Below are positions 25,436 to 34,510 of a stretch of 64,000 nt of DNA, piece by piece. Position 1 is the first letter of the stretch. Each line of letters opens with the position of its first letter. Source of the DNA: Rhodoplanes serenus (GTDB taxonomy: Bacteria; Pseudomonadota; Alphaproteobacteria; Rhizobiales; Xanthobacteraceae); the NCBI GenBank assembly GCA_945893145.1, contig CAMDDZ010000002.1:62001-126000 (forward strand), written 5' to 3'. A model generated the notes under the pieces. The model was not told the DNA's origin. It searched no databases and worked only from the letters and a program-made list of their open reading frames with translations. Both the position numbers and the translations under genes were made by a program.

Positions 25436-26080
25436 ATGGAATTATTTGACGATTTGGCCGCAACTGTCGCTCCTGCGCATACAGCCTTGCTTGTCATCGA
25501 TGTCCAGAACGACTTCTGCAAGGATGCCGCTCGCAAGGCCATGATCCCGAACATCCGCCGCGTGCTCGATGCCGCGCGCGCGTCCGGCGTGACCGTTATT
25601 TACGTACAGAACACCGTGCTTCCCGGCGGTATGAGCGATGCGCCTGCCGATCTCGTGCGCCGGCGCAAGCTTGGGATCAACACGGAGGTCACGATCGATG
25701 GTAGCCTGGGCCACCGATTCGTCGATGAGCTTGCGCCACTCGCCGGCGATCCCGTCATCCGAAAGCACCGGCTCAGCGCGCTGACCGGAACGACATTGGA
25801 TACGGTGTTGCGGAGCCGCGACATCCGGACCATCGTCTGCACCGGAACCGCCACGCATGGCTGCGTGATCAACACCGCTTACGCAGCCGTCGCGTTGAAC
25901 TACTACGTGGTCGTGGTCGAGGACTGCGTTGCATCGTGGCGGGCAGACCTGCACGAGGCCGCGTTGTTCTTAATGCGCAACACCATCAACTATGTGGCGC
26001 CGTCCGATGCGCTGCTCTCTGCATGGCGAGCCTCCGGCGTTCAGCCCGCGAAATCCTTGAGCGGCATACCCGCCGAATAA
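25436..26080 (+). CDS. Isochorismatase-family cysteine hydrolase
   Basis: The 214-residue protein has the complete catalytic triad of the amidase branch: D22 in LLVIDVQNDF, K110 in IRKHRLSAL and C143 in GTATHGCVINT. Members cleave amides such as nicotinamide, N-carbamoyl compounds, maleamate or biuret. It leads an operon with two Rieske oxygenases, 27 bases ahead of the first. A deamidation step before or after ring oxidation is therefore plausible, but the substrate is not identified. The start follows the divergent regulatory gap. Confidence 0.88.
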   Translation: MELFDDLAATVAPAHTALLVIDVQNDFCKDAARKAMIPNIRRVLDAARASGVTVIYVQNTVLPGGMSDAPADLVRRRKLGINTEVTIDGSLGHRFVDELAPLAGDPVIRKHRLSALTGTTLDTVLRSRDIRTIVCTGTATHGCVINTAYAAVALNYYVVVVEDCVASWRADLHEAALFLMRNTINYVAPSDALLSAWRASGVQPAKSLSGIPAE

Positions 26081-26107
26081 GAAACCGATCCCAAATCAGG
26101 CGACGAA

Positions 26108-27217
26108 ATGCACGCGACACTCGACTACGTTCACACCGGACCCGGCACTCTCGCCGGACGCTACATGCGAACGTTTTGGCATCCGGTGTGGCGCAGCCAA
26201 GACCTTCCCGCAGGACGCGCGTTTCCGATCCGCGTCATGAGCGAGGATTTCACGCTTTACCGCGGCGAAACCGGAACTCCGCACGTGGTCGGCCCGCGCT
26301 GCGCCCATCGCCGCACCCAGCTCTCGGTCGGCTGGGTCGAAGGCGACTCCATCCGTTGCCTTTATCACGGCTGGAAGTATGACGGCGCTGGCCAATGCGT
26401 CGAGCAGCCCGGCGAGGACGCGGGCTTTGCCGACAATGTGCGGGTGCCGAGCTACCCCACCCGTGAATATCTCGGTCTCATCTTCGCCTATCTGGGCGAA
26501 GGCGCGCCGCCGGAACTGCGGCGCTTTCCCGAGCTCGAAGCCGAAGGCGTGCTTGAGGTCGAGACGTTCCGGCGCGATTGCAATTTCTTCAATCACATGG
26601 ATTTGGACTTGGCCCACATCGCGTTCGTGCACCGCGAATCGCCCGAGGCCGACGCCGGCCTGGTCGGCATTCCAGAGGTCGATTGCGAGGAAACGCCCTA
26701 CGGCTTCGTGCTGACCGGCAAGCGCGGAAATTCGACTCAGGTGCAGCACCGCCTGATGCCCAACGTCTCCTACTTCAAGGTCTATCCAAAAGATGCGGCG
26801 AGCGGCTGGCGCGATCGCGTGGCGTGGCGCGTGCCGATCGATGACGAGCACTATCGCAGTTTCATGTCCGATCTCGCGCATGTCACTGGCGAGGCGGCGG
26901 AGTCATACCGGCGGCGCAACGCACCGCCGGTTGACCATTCCGATCTGATCACCAAGCTGTCCGCCGCGGTGCGGGCGGGCGCCCGGATCAAGGACTTGCA
27001 GGACCAAACCCCCGATCTGGTGTTCTTTCAGGATGACGTCGTTCTGACCGCGCAAGGCGCTATCCCGGATCGCGAACAGGATTGTCTCGGGCCCGCCGAC
27101 AAGTCGGTGATGTTGACTCGCGCGATTTGGCAGCGCGAGTTGAAGGCTCTGGCGGAAGGGCGTCCGCTGACACAATGGACGAGACCGAGCCAGCTCGTCG
27201 CCAGGACCGGAGTGTGA
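26108..27217 (+). CDS. Rieske non-heme iron oxygenase, alpha subunit (copy 1)
   Basis: The 369-residue oxygenase has a Rieske cluster site C65-x-H67 and C84-x-x-H87 (RCAHRRTQLSVGW, RCLYHGWKYDG). A mononuclear iron region reads CNFFNHMDLDLAHIAFVH, keeping the D-x-x-H bridge and the second histidine. The style is the phthalate 4,5-dioxygenase / phenoxybenzoate dioxygenase group (COG4638), which works with a separate reductase. No reductase or beta subunit is nearby. It is two bases upstream of a close paralogue, from which it differs in being shorter around the active-site iron. Confidence 0.9.
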   Translation: MHATLDYVHTGPGTLAGRYMRTFWHPVWRSQDLPAGRAFPIRVMSEDFTLYRGETGTPHVVGPRCAHRRTQLSVGWVEGDSIRCLYHGWKYDGAGQCVEQPGEDAGFADNVRVPSYPTREYLGLIFAYLGEGAPPELRRFPELEAEGVLEVETFRRDCNFFNHMDLDLAHIAFVHRESPEADAGLVGIPEVDCEETPYGFVLTGKRGNSTQVQHRLMPNVSYFKVYPKDAASGWRDRVAWRVPIDDEHYRSFMSDLAHVTGEAAESYRRRNAPPVDHSDLITKLSAAVRAGARIKDLQDQTPDLVFFQDDVVLTAQGAIPDREQDCLGPADKSVMLTRAIWQRELKALAEGRPLTQWTRPSQLVARTGV

Positions 27218-27219
27218 CC

Positions 27220-28389
27220 ATGGTCGTCCTCGATCGAGCCGCCGCACGGGCCAAGGAGATGGATTTCGTCCATACCGGTCCCGGCACACTCGCGGGCCGC
27301 TACATGCGGTCGTTCTGGCAGCCGGTGTTCCGGGCGGCGGACCTTCCGGCAGGCCGCGCGTTTCCGCTGCGGGTCATGAGCGAAGACTTCACGATCTATC
27401 GGGGCCAGACCGGGGTGCCGCATGTCGTTGGGCCGCGCTGTCTGCATCGCCGCACGCAGCTCTCGGTTGGCTGGGTCGAGGATGACTGCATTCGTTGCTT
27501 CTATCACGGCTGGAAGTATGACAGCTCGGGGCAGTGCGTCGAGCAACCGGCCGAAGCCGAATCCTTCGCCAAAGATGTCCGCATCGCCAGCTATCCGACC
27601 CGAGAATATCTGGGACTGATTTTCGCCTATCTGGGTGGCGGCGAGGCGCCGGAGCTGCCGCGCTATCCGGAGCTCGAGGCTGAAGGCGTGCTGGAGGCCG
27701 AGACCTTCGTTCGCGCCTGCAATTATTTCAGCGATCTCGACAACGCCTGCGACCCCTATCATGTCGCCTTCGCCCATCAGGGCTCGCGCATCAACGTCAA
27801 TGCGGCGATCGATCCCCGCAACATTGTGCCGGAAGAGAGCGATTTCGGCATCACGATCAAGCTCAGGCGGACCACCGAGGGCGGCGGACTGCGGCTCAAC
27901 CTGTTCGGCATGCCAAACATTCAGCTGCTTCGGCTGCCTTCGCTCGATCCCAAAGAGACATCGTGGCGCGAATTCATTTCATGGCGCGTGCCGGTCGACG
28001 ACAAGAACTATGTCAGCTTCAACATCAATCTCGTCCACATTACCGGCGAAGCGGCATCGCAGTTCCGGCGCCAGCGCGCCGAAAAGCTCGCCGGCGCGCC
28101 CGCGTCGACCATGGAACTCGCCGAACTCGTGCTGTCAGGCAAAGCGACGCTCGATGAACTTCGGCACAAAGTGCCCGATGTGGTGCGGCTGCAGGACGAT
28201 GTGGTCTTGACCGCTCAGGGCGCGATCCCGGACCGCGAAAACGAATATCTCGGCCGCTCGGATGTCGGCATTGTTCTGTTGCGCAAGATATGGCGCCGCG
28301 AACTGCAGGCGTTTGCCACCGGCACCCCGCTGAAGCGTTGGGCAAAGCCCGATCATTTGGTGGCTACGAATGGCTTGGCGAAGCCGTAG
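27220..28389 (+). CDS. Rieske non-heme iron oxygenase, alpha subunit (copy 2)
   Basis: The ATG at 27220, directly after the stop of copy 1, gives 389 residues. Upstream in-frame codons lie inside the first oxygenase. The Rieske ligands are C74, H76, C93 and H96, and the iron motif is CNYFSDLDNACDPYHVAFAH, two residues longer than in copy 1. The N-terminal half is almost the same as copy 1 (HTGPGTLAGRYMR, AGRAFP-RVMSEDF), while the substrate-binding region diverges. The pair may form a mixed oligomer or act on two related substrates. Confidence 0.9.
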   Translation: MVVLDRAAARAKEMDFVHTGPGTLAGRYMRSFWQPVFRAADLPAGRAFPLRVMSEDFTIYRGQTGVPHVVGPRCLHRRTQLSVGWVEDDCIRCFYHGWKYDSSGQCVEQPAEAESFAKDVRIASYPTREYLGLIFAYLGGGEAPELPRYPELEAEGVLEAETFVRACNYFSDLDNACDPYHVAFAHQGSRINVNAAIDPRNIVPEESDFGITIKLRRTTEGGGLRLNLFGMPNIQLLRLPSLDPKETSWREFISWRVPVDDKNYVSFNINLVHITGEAASQFRRQRAEKLAGAPASTMELAELVLSGKATLDELRHKVPDVVRLQDDVVLTAQGAIPDRENEYLGRSDVGIVLLRKIWRRELQAFATGTPLKRWAKPDHLVATNGLAKP

Positions 28390-28607
28390 CTCCTGTTGAG
28401 CCATCAAGTGTAGCGGCTGACGGTCGGCACGCCTGCGGGCTTCGTGTCCGCGCCGAGGCTCTCGGCAGACTCCGCCGTGCGATTGGTGTGTAGATCGCGG
28501 GGGCTGGCATTGGAATTGCACGGTAGTCCATCGCACAATGGTCCTGTGTTCGGACCGGTCGATCGCGATAGCTTGGGTTAAACCCACATCGCCTGCGGAA
28601 GGCAGCC

Positions 28608-29624
28608 ATGATCAAACGAAGCAACATCTCTCACAACGTTTCTCTTCTCTCCGCCGCTGTGTTGGCCGTCACGTTGACGGTAGCAACCGGCGCGGTTGCT
28701 CCAGCCACGGCACAGACGTGGCCAAATCGGGCTGTCACGATGGTGGTTCCGTTCGCCGCCGGCAGCGCGTCGGACACGGCAGGGCGTGTCATTGCGGTGG
28801 CTCTTTCCGAGGCAGTGGGGCAGCAGGTCATCATCGAGAATGTCTCTGGCGCCGGTGGCATGACGGGCACCGCGCGGGTCGCCAAGGCGGCATCCGACGG
28901 CTACCAGTTCGTGTTTGCCAGTGTCGATTCGATCGCCATCGTGCCGACGATGCACAAGGCGCCGCTCTACAACAGCGTCACGGATTTCGAGCCCGCCGGC
29001 CTCGTCACCGACCAGCCGATCGTTCTGATCACGCGCAAGAGCCTGCCGGTCAACAACCTGCAAGAGTTCATCGCCTACACCAAGGCGAACCACGACAAGA
29101 TGCAGTTCGGCTCCTCGGGCGTCGGCTCCGGCTCGCACTTCTCCTGCGCGCGGCTGAATGCGGCAATTGGCATCAATCCGACGCACGTGCCCTATCGCGG
29201 CTCTGGGCTTGCCATGCAGGACCTGATCGGCGGCCGCATCGACTATTTCTGTGCGTTGGGCGCGGCCGCGATGGTGCCGCTCGAAGGCGGCAACGCCAAA
29301 GCGATGGCGCTCCTCACCAACGAACGCTCGGCGCTGTTTCCGGGGCTGCCGACCGCCAAGGAGCTCGGGCTTCCGGGCGTCGACTCCTATTTCTGGACGG
29401 CGTCGTTCTTCCCCAAGGGCACGCCGGAGCCGATCGTGCAGAAGCTCTATGAGGCGACCAACAAGACGCTCGATAATCCGGCGATCGTCGAAAGCCTGCG
29501 GCGGGCTGGCGTCACGCCGATCGCGCCCAAGCTGCGGACGCCCGCATATCTCAAGACCTTCGTCGGAGCCGAGGTCGAGACATGGCGCGCGATGATCAAG
29601 GCCAGCGGCATTACGATCGACTAA
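28608..29624 (+). CDS. TctC/Bug-family tripartite tricarboxylate receptor
   Basis: The 338-residue receptor has a long signal peptide (SLLSAAVLAVTLTVATGAVAPATAQ) and the family blocks TWPNRAVTMVVPFAAGSASDTAGR, VSGAGGMTGTARVA and SDGYQFVFAS. It lies 218 bases downstream of the second Rieske oxygenase on the same strand, so it may deliver the aromatic acid that those enzymes oxidise. That gap shows no certain terminator or promoter. It converges on the amidohydrolase gene with 16 bases between the stops. Confidence 0.9.
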   Translation: MIKRSNISHNVSLLSAAVLAVTLTVATGAVAPATAQTWPNRAVTMVVPFAAGSASDTAGRVIAVALSEAVGQQVIIENVSGAGGMTGTARVAKAASDGYQFVFASVDSIAIVPTMHKAPLYNSVTDFEPAGLVTDQPIVLITRKSLPVNNLQEFIAYTKANHDKMQFGSSGVGSGSHFSCARLNAAIGINPTHVPYRGSGLAMQDLIGGRIDYFCALGAAAMVPLEGGNAKAMALLTNERSALFPGLPTAKELGLPGVDSYFWTASFFPKGTPEPIVQKLYEATNKTLDNPAIVESLRRAGVTPIAPKLRTPAYLKTFVGAEVETWRAMIKASGITID

Positions 29625-29640
29625 CCGCCCGTTCCGACCG

Positions 29641-31158
29641 CTAATCCTTGCGGCGGCCGATGTAGCGTTCGATGTCGAGCGGGACCTTCCAGGCTTCGCG
29701 GTTGGCGTCCAACAGCGGCGCCGTGAGATCGGCGTTGCGTGCCGCCAGCGCCTTGGCGTCGCGGCGGAATACCGGCGCGATCGTGTCGGCCTCGGCACGA
29801 AGCGCGGCTTCGTCGATGGTGGTGAGCTTACCATCGCGAACCACGATGCGTCCGCCGACCAGCACGGTCTCGACCGCGCGCCCGCTCTCGGAAAACACCA
29901 GTTGCCGAGCGGCGCTGTTGAACGGCACGAAGGCCGGATCGTCGAGCTTCAAGATCATCAGATCGGCCACCATGCCGGGCTTCAGCGCGCCGATCTGGTC
30001 GCCGAGGCCGACCGCGCGGGCGCCCGAAATCGTCGCAGCCTTCAGCGCATAGGCTGCCGTGATCGGGCCGGGCTCGGGATTGGTCACCGCCGGCAGCAGA
30101 CACAGCATCCGCATGGCGATGAAAATGTTCTGCGTCTCGGCGCAGCTGTAATTGTCACAGCCGAGCGCGATTTCGACGCCGGCGCGATTCAGATCCAGAA
30201 TCGGCGCAACGCCGCTCTTGAGCTTGAGGTTGCTGATCGGATTGTGCACGACGCGAGCGCCCGCCTCCACAATCTGTGCGATGTCACTCTGGGTCAGCCA
30301 AACGCCATGCACGATGTTGAGCCGCTCGTTCATCAACCCGGCGCGCGCCAGCACGTCGAGCAGCGAAGGGTCGACCCCTTGTTTGCGCGCGGCGGCCGCC
30401 TGAATGCGCGTCTCGTAAACATGGGTGAAAACCGGGAGCCCATGCTGACGCGACAGCGCCGCGATGCCTTCGAGCAGTTCCGGCGAGCAGCGCTGCGGCG
30501 CGGACGGCGCCAACGCCCAGGTTTGCCGCGGGGTTGGATGTATTCCCCGCCGCTTGATCTGCCGGGCGACGAAATCGAGCTCGTCGCTGGCCTTGCGGTC
30601 GGAGCCTGCGATCCGTTTCCGCACCGCTTCAGGCAGGCTCGCCAGCATGAACGGTGCGATGTCGAGCGCTGCACGGTCGCGTGCCGCCACCGCGAACACG
30701 ACGCGGATGCCGGCCTCCTCGTAGGCGGCGAGCACCGTATCGAGTGTCGCCTCGTCCTGCGGCACCAGGGTGAGAAAATCCTGGATCGTGGTGATGCCGT
30801 TGCGCAGCGACTCGGCGGCGCCGATCAGCGTACGAAGGCGCACCTCTTCCTGTGAGCGAGGGCCGTAGTTGGCGGGGTTGGAATGCAGCGTCCAGATGTC
30901 GAAGGGCATTTCCTCGAACAGGCCCTTCGCCATCACGTCGTGTGAATGGTAGTGCGCGTTGACGAAGCCCGGCGCCACGAGCTTGCCCGCCGCCTCGACG
31001 ATTTGCGCGCCGTCCGGCGGCAGGTTTGCGCCGATGCGTTCGATGCGATCGCCGACGATCAAAATGTCGGCCCGCGCGGGCTGATGGACATCGCCATCGT
31101 GGTCGTAAACAAGGCCACCGCGGATCAAAACGCGAGTGGCCTGAGCAGCACTGGTCAT
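29641..31158 (-). CDS. Amidohydrolase, cytosine/guanine/triazine deaminase-type
   Basis: The 505-residue metal-dependent hydrolase has the composite beta-sandwich start (VLIRGGLVYDHDG, GKLVAPGFVNAHYHSH with the HxH pair), the histidines in THVYE and NIVHGVWL, and the aspartate in LGCDNYSC. These are the metal and catalytic positions of the TrzA/AtzB/SsnA/cytosine-deaminase-like group. The length slightly exceeds the usual 440-480 because of a C-terminal extension. It diverges from the uracil-catabolism genes. A deaminase that makes uracil or a related oxopyrimidine would make metabolic sense, but this is inference from location. Confidence 0.83.
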   Translation of the reverse strand: MTSAAQATRVLIRGGLVYDHDGDVHQPARADILIVGDRIERIGANLPPDGAQIVEAAGKLVAPGFVNAHYHSHDVMAKGLFEEMPFDIWTLHSNPANYGPRSQEEVRLRTLIGAAESLRNGITTIQDFLTLVPQDEATLDTVLAAYEEAGIRVVFAVAARDRAALDIAPFMLASLPEAVRKRIAGSDRKASDELDFVARQIKRRGIHPTPRQTWALAPSAPQRCSPELLEGIAALSRQHGLPVFTHVYETRIQAAAARKQGVDPSLLDVLARAGLMNERLNIVHGVWLTQSDIAQIVEAGARVVHNPISNLKLKSGVAPILDLNRAGVEIALGCDNYSCAETQNIFIAMRMLCLLPAVTNPEPGPITAAYALKAATISGARAVGLGDQIGALKPGMVADLMILKLDDPAFVPFNSAARQLVFSESGRAVETVLVGGRIVVRDGKLTTIDEAALRAEADTIAPVFRRDAKALAARNADLTAPLLDANREAWKVPLDIERYIGRRKD

Positions 31159-31260
31159 TTTGATTTGCTTCCGGCGAGCACAGGCGAGCCAGCCATGCGT
31201 TTGCTCGCAAACGGCACTTTATCGTGACAAATCAACAATATCACGGCCGGCCTTGAGCCC

Positions 31261-31291
31261 TTGAGTAAATGCGCGCAGCGATTATTATACT
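31261..31291 (+). promoter_or_regulatory. Candidate sigma70-type promoter for the urc operon
   Basis: TTGAGT at 31261-31266 is followed, 16 bases later, by TATTAT (31283-31288), overlapping TATACT (31286-31291). The AT-rich patch stands out in GC-rich DNA about 60 bases before the urc1 start. A CGTGA/TCACG inverted pair (31223-31245) lies just upstream. Confidence 0.4.
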
Positions 31292-31349
31292 CCTTTGAAG
31301 CACCCTATCCGTCCGCGGCGGGGGCTTTTTGCTTTGTGGGGCAACCTGC

Positions 31350-32603
31350 GTGTCCACGAATACCGACGGCCACATCCGGCTGACCTCCCATCCGAACCGC
31401 TACAGCGCGGCGCGCTATCCAATCAAATGGGGGGCCGCGACTGCGCGCGAGCGCGGGCCGGTCATTGGTCCTGTCACGTCCCCGTCTGACCGCAACGCGA
31501 TCGGCGCCTATGGCGGCTCTTATTCGCTCTACCGCGCGCTGGCGGTTTCATCCGGGGCGCTCAACCCGCTGATCCGGCCGGACCTGACCAACACGACACC
31601 TGCGGTCGATATGGGGCCGTTCCCGCAATGGTCCGAGCCAAACCGCATCGTGTCGCTCGATCCATGGGGCCATCGAGTCACGCTCGACTTCCCGGGCGAG
31701 GTCGCCGAAGGACTTGATATCCGGCCGACCATCGCCATCACCAAGGCAAGATTGACCATCCCTGAGTTCCAGGCGCGCGATCAGAAATGGATCACGACCG
31801 ACGGCGAGATCGTCAGAGCGAGCGGCGATATCGCGGTGACCAAAGCTGCGGTCGATCCGGTGTGGTTCCTGCCTGGCATCGCGAGCCGTTTCCAGATCGG
31901 TGAAGACAAACTGCGCCGCACGTTGTTCGAGCAAACCGGTGGCATCTATCCCGAACTGGTCACGCGGCCGGATCTGTCGGTGTTCCTGCCGCCGATCGGC
32001 GGGATCACGCTCTACATTTTTGGCGATCCGGCGGCGATATCCGATCGCAAACGCACGCTGACCTGCCGCGTGCACGACGAGTGCAACGGCTCCGATGTAT
32101 TCGGCTCCGACATTTGCACGTGCCGGCCGTATCTCGTCCACGGCATAGCCGAATGCGTGAAAGAAGCGCAACGCGGCGGCGCCGGCCTCATCGTCTACAA
32201 CAGGAAGGAAGGCCGCGCGCTTGGCGAGGTCACCAAGTTCCTGGTTTACAACGCACGCAAGCGGCAGGAGGGCGGCGATCAGGCGGCGACCTATTTCGAG
32301 CGCACCGAATGCGTCGCCGGCGTTCAGGACGCGCGCTTCCAGCAGCTCATGCCTGACGTGCTGCACTGGCTTGGCATTACGCGCATCGACCGCTTCGTCT
32401 CGATGTCGAATTTGAAATACGACGCGATTATCGAATCCGGCATCGAAATCGTCGAGCGCGTACCAATCCTGGCCGAACTCGTGCCACCCGACGCCCAGGT
32501 TGAGCTCGAAGCCAAGAAAGCCGCCGGCTACTACGTGCCGGATCGCGAGCAAAGCAAAACTGATCTCAAGAACGTTGTCGGCCGCAAGCTTGACGAGTTC
32601 TAG
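31350..32603 (+). CDS. urc1: GTP cyclohydrolase II-like uracil-catabolism protein Urc1
   Basis: I use the GTG at 31350 (417 residues); a TTG at 31329 would add seven. The C-terminal half is a GTP cyclohydrolase II fold with the zinc ligands C245, C256 and C258 (ECNGSDVFGSDICTC) and the YNRKEGRALGEVTK catalytic segment. The extra N-terminal half (SHPNRYSAARYPIKWG, then WSEPNRIVSLDPWGH) is not found in RibA. That arrangement, together with the urc4 and upp neighbours, matches Urc1 of the URC uracil pathway, first defined in the yeast Saccharomyces kluyveri. There the protein acts on a uridine nucleotide rather than GTP. A riboflavin role is unlikely. Confidence 0.88.
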   Translation: MSTNTDGHIRLTSHPNRYSAARYPIKWGAATARERGPVIGPVTSPSDRNAIGAYGGSYSLYRALAVSSGALNPLIRPDLTNTTPAVDMGPFPQWSEPNRIVSLDPWGHRVTLDFPGEVAEGLDIRPTIAITKARLTIPEFQARDQKWITTDGEIVRASGDIAVTKAAVDPVWFLPGIASRFQIGEDKLRRTLFEQTGGIYPELVTRPDLSVFLPPIGGITLYIFGDPAAISDRKRTLTCRVHDECNGSDVFGSDICTCRPYLVHGIAECVKEAQRGGAGLIVYNRKEGRALGEVTKFLVYNARKRQEGGDQAATYFERTECVAGVQDARFQQLMPDVLHWLGITRIDRFVSMSNLKYDAIIESGIEIVERVPILAELVPPDAQVELEAKKAAGYYVPDREQSKTDLKNVVGRKLDEF

Positions 32604-32606
32604 CCT

Positions 32607-33851
32607 TTGCCAACCGCGCCGCAAGCCGACACCACGTCATCAGCGGCCCTCGCGCTGCTTTCGGCCGCTGCGGTCCGGCAGCGCGCGCACGAGATGCTGG
32701 GGTTCGGGCTTGCCGATGCGTTGCCGCATTTTCACATCGACCTGACGCGCCTTCCCGCCACGGCGGATTTCGTGGCGAGCATCATCAAGACCAATTATCC
32801 GGATTTGAAGGTGCCGCTGCATTCGCGCTGGCGGCATTTCAGATTTGGCAGCCACGACGCGTGGCTGGAACTGGCAGGCCGCAAACCTTGGAAAGACGCC
32901 GCCGCAAAGGCACGCGCAGCGTTCGATCTTGCGATTGTCTCCGTGCTGCTCGACGCCGGAGCTGGCGAACGCTGGAAATATCGCGACACGGCGACCGGGA
33001 CAGTCGCCGGCCGCTCAGAGGGCTTGGCATTGGCAAGCCTGCGGATGTTCGAAAGCGGGCTGTTCTCATCGGACCCAACTGACCCGTTGCGTGTCGATGC
33101 AGCGCGGCTGGTGTCGCTCACCGGCCAGCATCTGGCGCGCGGCTTCGGAGCGAATTCGGACAATCCACTTCCGACTCTTGACGGCCGCGCCGCTCTGTTG
33201 GCCCGGCTTGGCCGCGCCCTGCTCGATCAACCGAATGTATTTGCCCAGCGCGACGCCGCACGGCCGGGCGGCCTGTTCGACGTACTCGCAAAACAGAAAA
33301 CAACACCGGCCGCCGCTATTCTGGAGGCGTTGCTTATTCACCTTGGCTCGATCTGGACCGGCAGGCTGACGCTGAATGATGTGCCGCTCGGCGACACCTG
33401 GCGGCATCGGTCCATTCGCCGCACGGACGAAACCAACGGCTTGGTTCCGCTGCACAAGCTGTCGCAATGGCTGGCCTATTCGCTGATCGAGCCGCTCCGC
33501 GACGCCGGCGTGACGGTCACCGATATCGACGGCCTGACCGGGCTCGCCGAATATCGCAATGGCGGCTTGTTCATCGACTCTGGCGTTGTCGTCCCGCACG
33601 ACCCGGACACCATCAGCCGCCCGTGGCCGGTCGATGGCGAACCGATCGTCGAATGGCGTGCGCTGACGGTCGCGCTGCTCGATCGCATCGCACCCCTCGT
33701 GATCGAAAGGCTTGGCATGCCGCCCGGCTCGATGCCACTTGGCAGCGTACTTGAGGGCGGCACCTGGGCGGCCGGGCGTGCGATTGCCAAACAAAAGAGA
33801 CCCGATGGGCGCCCGCCGCTCACGATCGTCAGCGATGGAACGGTGTTCTAG
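32607..33851 (+). CDS. urc4: DUF1688 uracil-catabolism protein Urc4
   Basis: The 414-residue protein starts at a TTG 3 bases after urc1; no better start is seen before the conserved N terminus ([15 protein letters not shown]). Conserved-looking blocks are [62 protein letters not shown] and [12 protein letters not shown] recognise this as DUF1688, the Urc4 family, which is needed for uracil use in the URC route and whose reaction is not established as far as I know. It lies between urc1 and upp, the same trio known from fungi and some bacteria. Confidence 0.87.
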   Translation: MPTAPQADTTSSAALALLSAAAVRQRAHEMLGFGLADALPHFHIDLTRLPATADFVASIIKTNYPDLKVPLHSRWRHFRFGSHDAWLELAGRKPWKDAAAKARAAFDLAIVSVLLDAGAGERWKYRDTATGTVAGRSEGLALASLRMFESGLFSSDPTDPLRVDAARLVSLTGQHLARGFGANSDNPLPTLDGRAALLARLGRALLDQPNVFAQRDAARPGGLFDVLAKQKTTPAAAILEALLIHLGSIWTGRLTLNDVPLGDTWRHRSIRRTDETNGLVPLHKLSQWLAYSLIEPLRDAGVTVTDIDGLTGLAEYRNGGLFIDSGVVVPHDPDTISRPWPVDGEPIVEWRALTVALLDRIAPLVIERLGMPPGSMPLGSVLEGGTWAAGRAIAKQKRPDGRPPLTIVSDGTVF

Positions 33852-33868
33852 CCACTAAAGGTTTTGCC

Positions 33869-34498
33869 ATGGACGGTGTCACGGTCGTCAATCATCCCCT
33901 TGTCCAGCACAAGCTTACGCTGCTGCGCGACAAGACGAGCTCGACCAAAGTCTTTCGCGAGCTGTTCAACGAGATCGGCACGCTGCTCTGCTATGAGGTG
34001 ACGCGCGACCTGCCACTCGAAATGATCGAGGTCGAGACGCCGCTCGCCAAGATGAAATCGCCGATCCTGTCCGGAAAAAAACTCGTGCTTGCGCCGGTCG
34101 GCCGCGCTGGCAACGGCTTCCTGGATGGCATGCGCAATCTGCTTCCTTCGGCGCGCGTCGCGCACGTCGGCCTCTATCGCGATCCGCGCACGCTCGTTGC
34201 GGTCGAATACTTCTTCAAGGCGCCGGACGACATGGCGGATCGTCTCACTCTGGTGCTGCACCCGATGCTCGCCACCGGCAATTCCGCGGTCGCCGCCATC
34301 GACCGTCTCAAAGAACACGCGGCCAAAAACGTCCGGATTGTCTGCTTGCTGGTAACCCGCCGGGCGGTCGACAAGGTAAGAGCGCATCATCCCGATGTTC
34401 ACATCTGGACCGCCGCCATCGACGACGACATCGACGAGCGGGGTTACATCGTGCCGGGAATCGGCGATGTCGGCGATCGCATGTATGGCACGCGCTAA
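33869..34498 (+). CDS. upp: Uracil phosphoribosyltransferase
   Basis: The 209-residue enzyme converts uracil and PRPP to UMP. The sequence follows the family from end to end: [60 protein letters not shown], the PRPP loop [15 protein letters not shown] and the C-terminal [17 protein letters not shown] precedes the ATG by 7 bases. In this setting it is expected to make the nucleotide that Urc1 opens, so its role is catabolic rather than only salvage. It converges on the isochorismatase-like gene with 12 bases between stops. Confidence 0.95.
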   Translation: MDGVTVVNHPLVQHKLTLLRDKTSSTKVFRELFNEIGTLLCYEVTRDLPLEMIEVETPLAKMKSPILSGKKLVLAPVGRAGNGFLDGMRNLLPSARVAHVGLYRDPRTLVAVEYFFKAPDDMADRLTLVLHPMLATGNSAVAAIDRLKEHAAKNVRIVCLLVTRRAVDKVRAHHPDVHIWTAAIDDDIDERGYIVPGIGDVGDRMYGTR

Positions 34499-34510
34499 CG
34501 TCACACACCG

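Noticed and set aside
28578-29834. 418-residue open frame on the minus strand
   Set aside because: Antisense of a TctC gene with a clear signal peptide and signature.
31223-31245. CGTGA-N13-TCACG as a Crp site
   Set aside because: The spacing is far from the TGTGA-N6-TCACA consensus.
31350-32603. Riboflavin-synthesis RibA
   Set aside because: The extra N-terminal half and the urc4-upp neighbours fit Urc1; no riboflavin genes are near.
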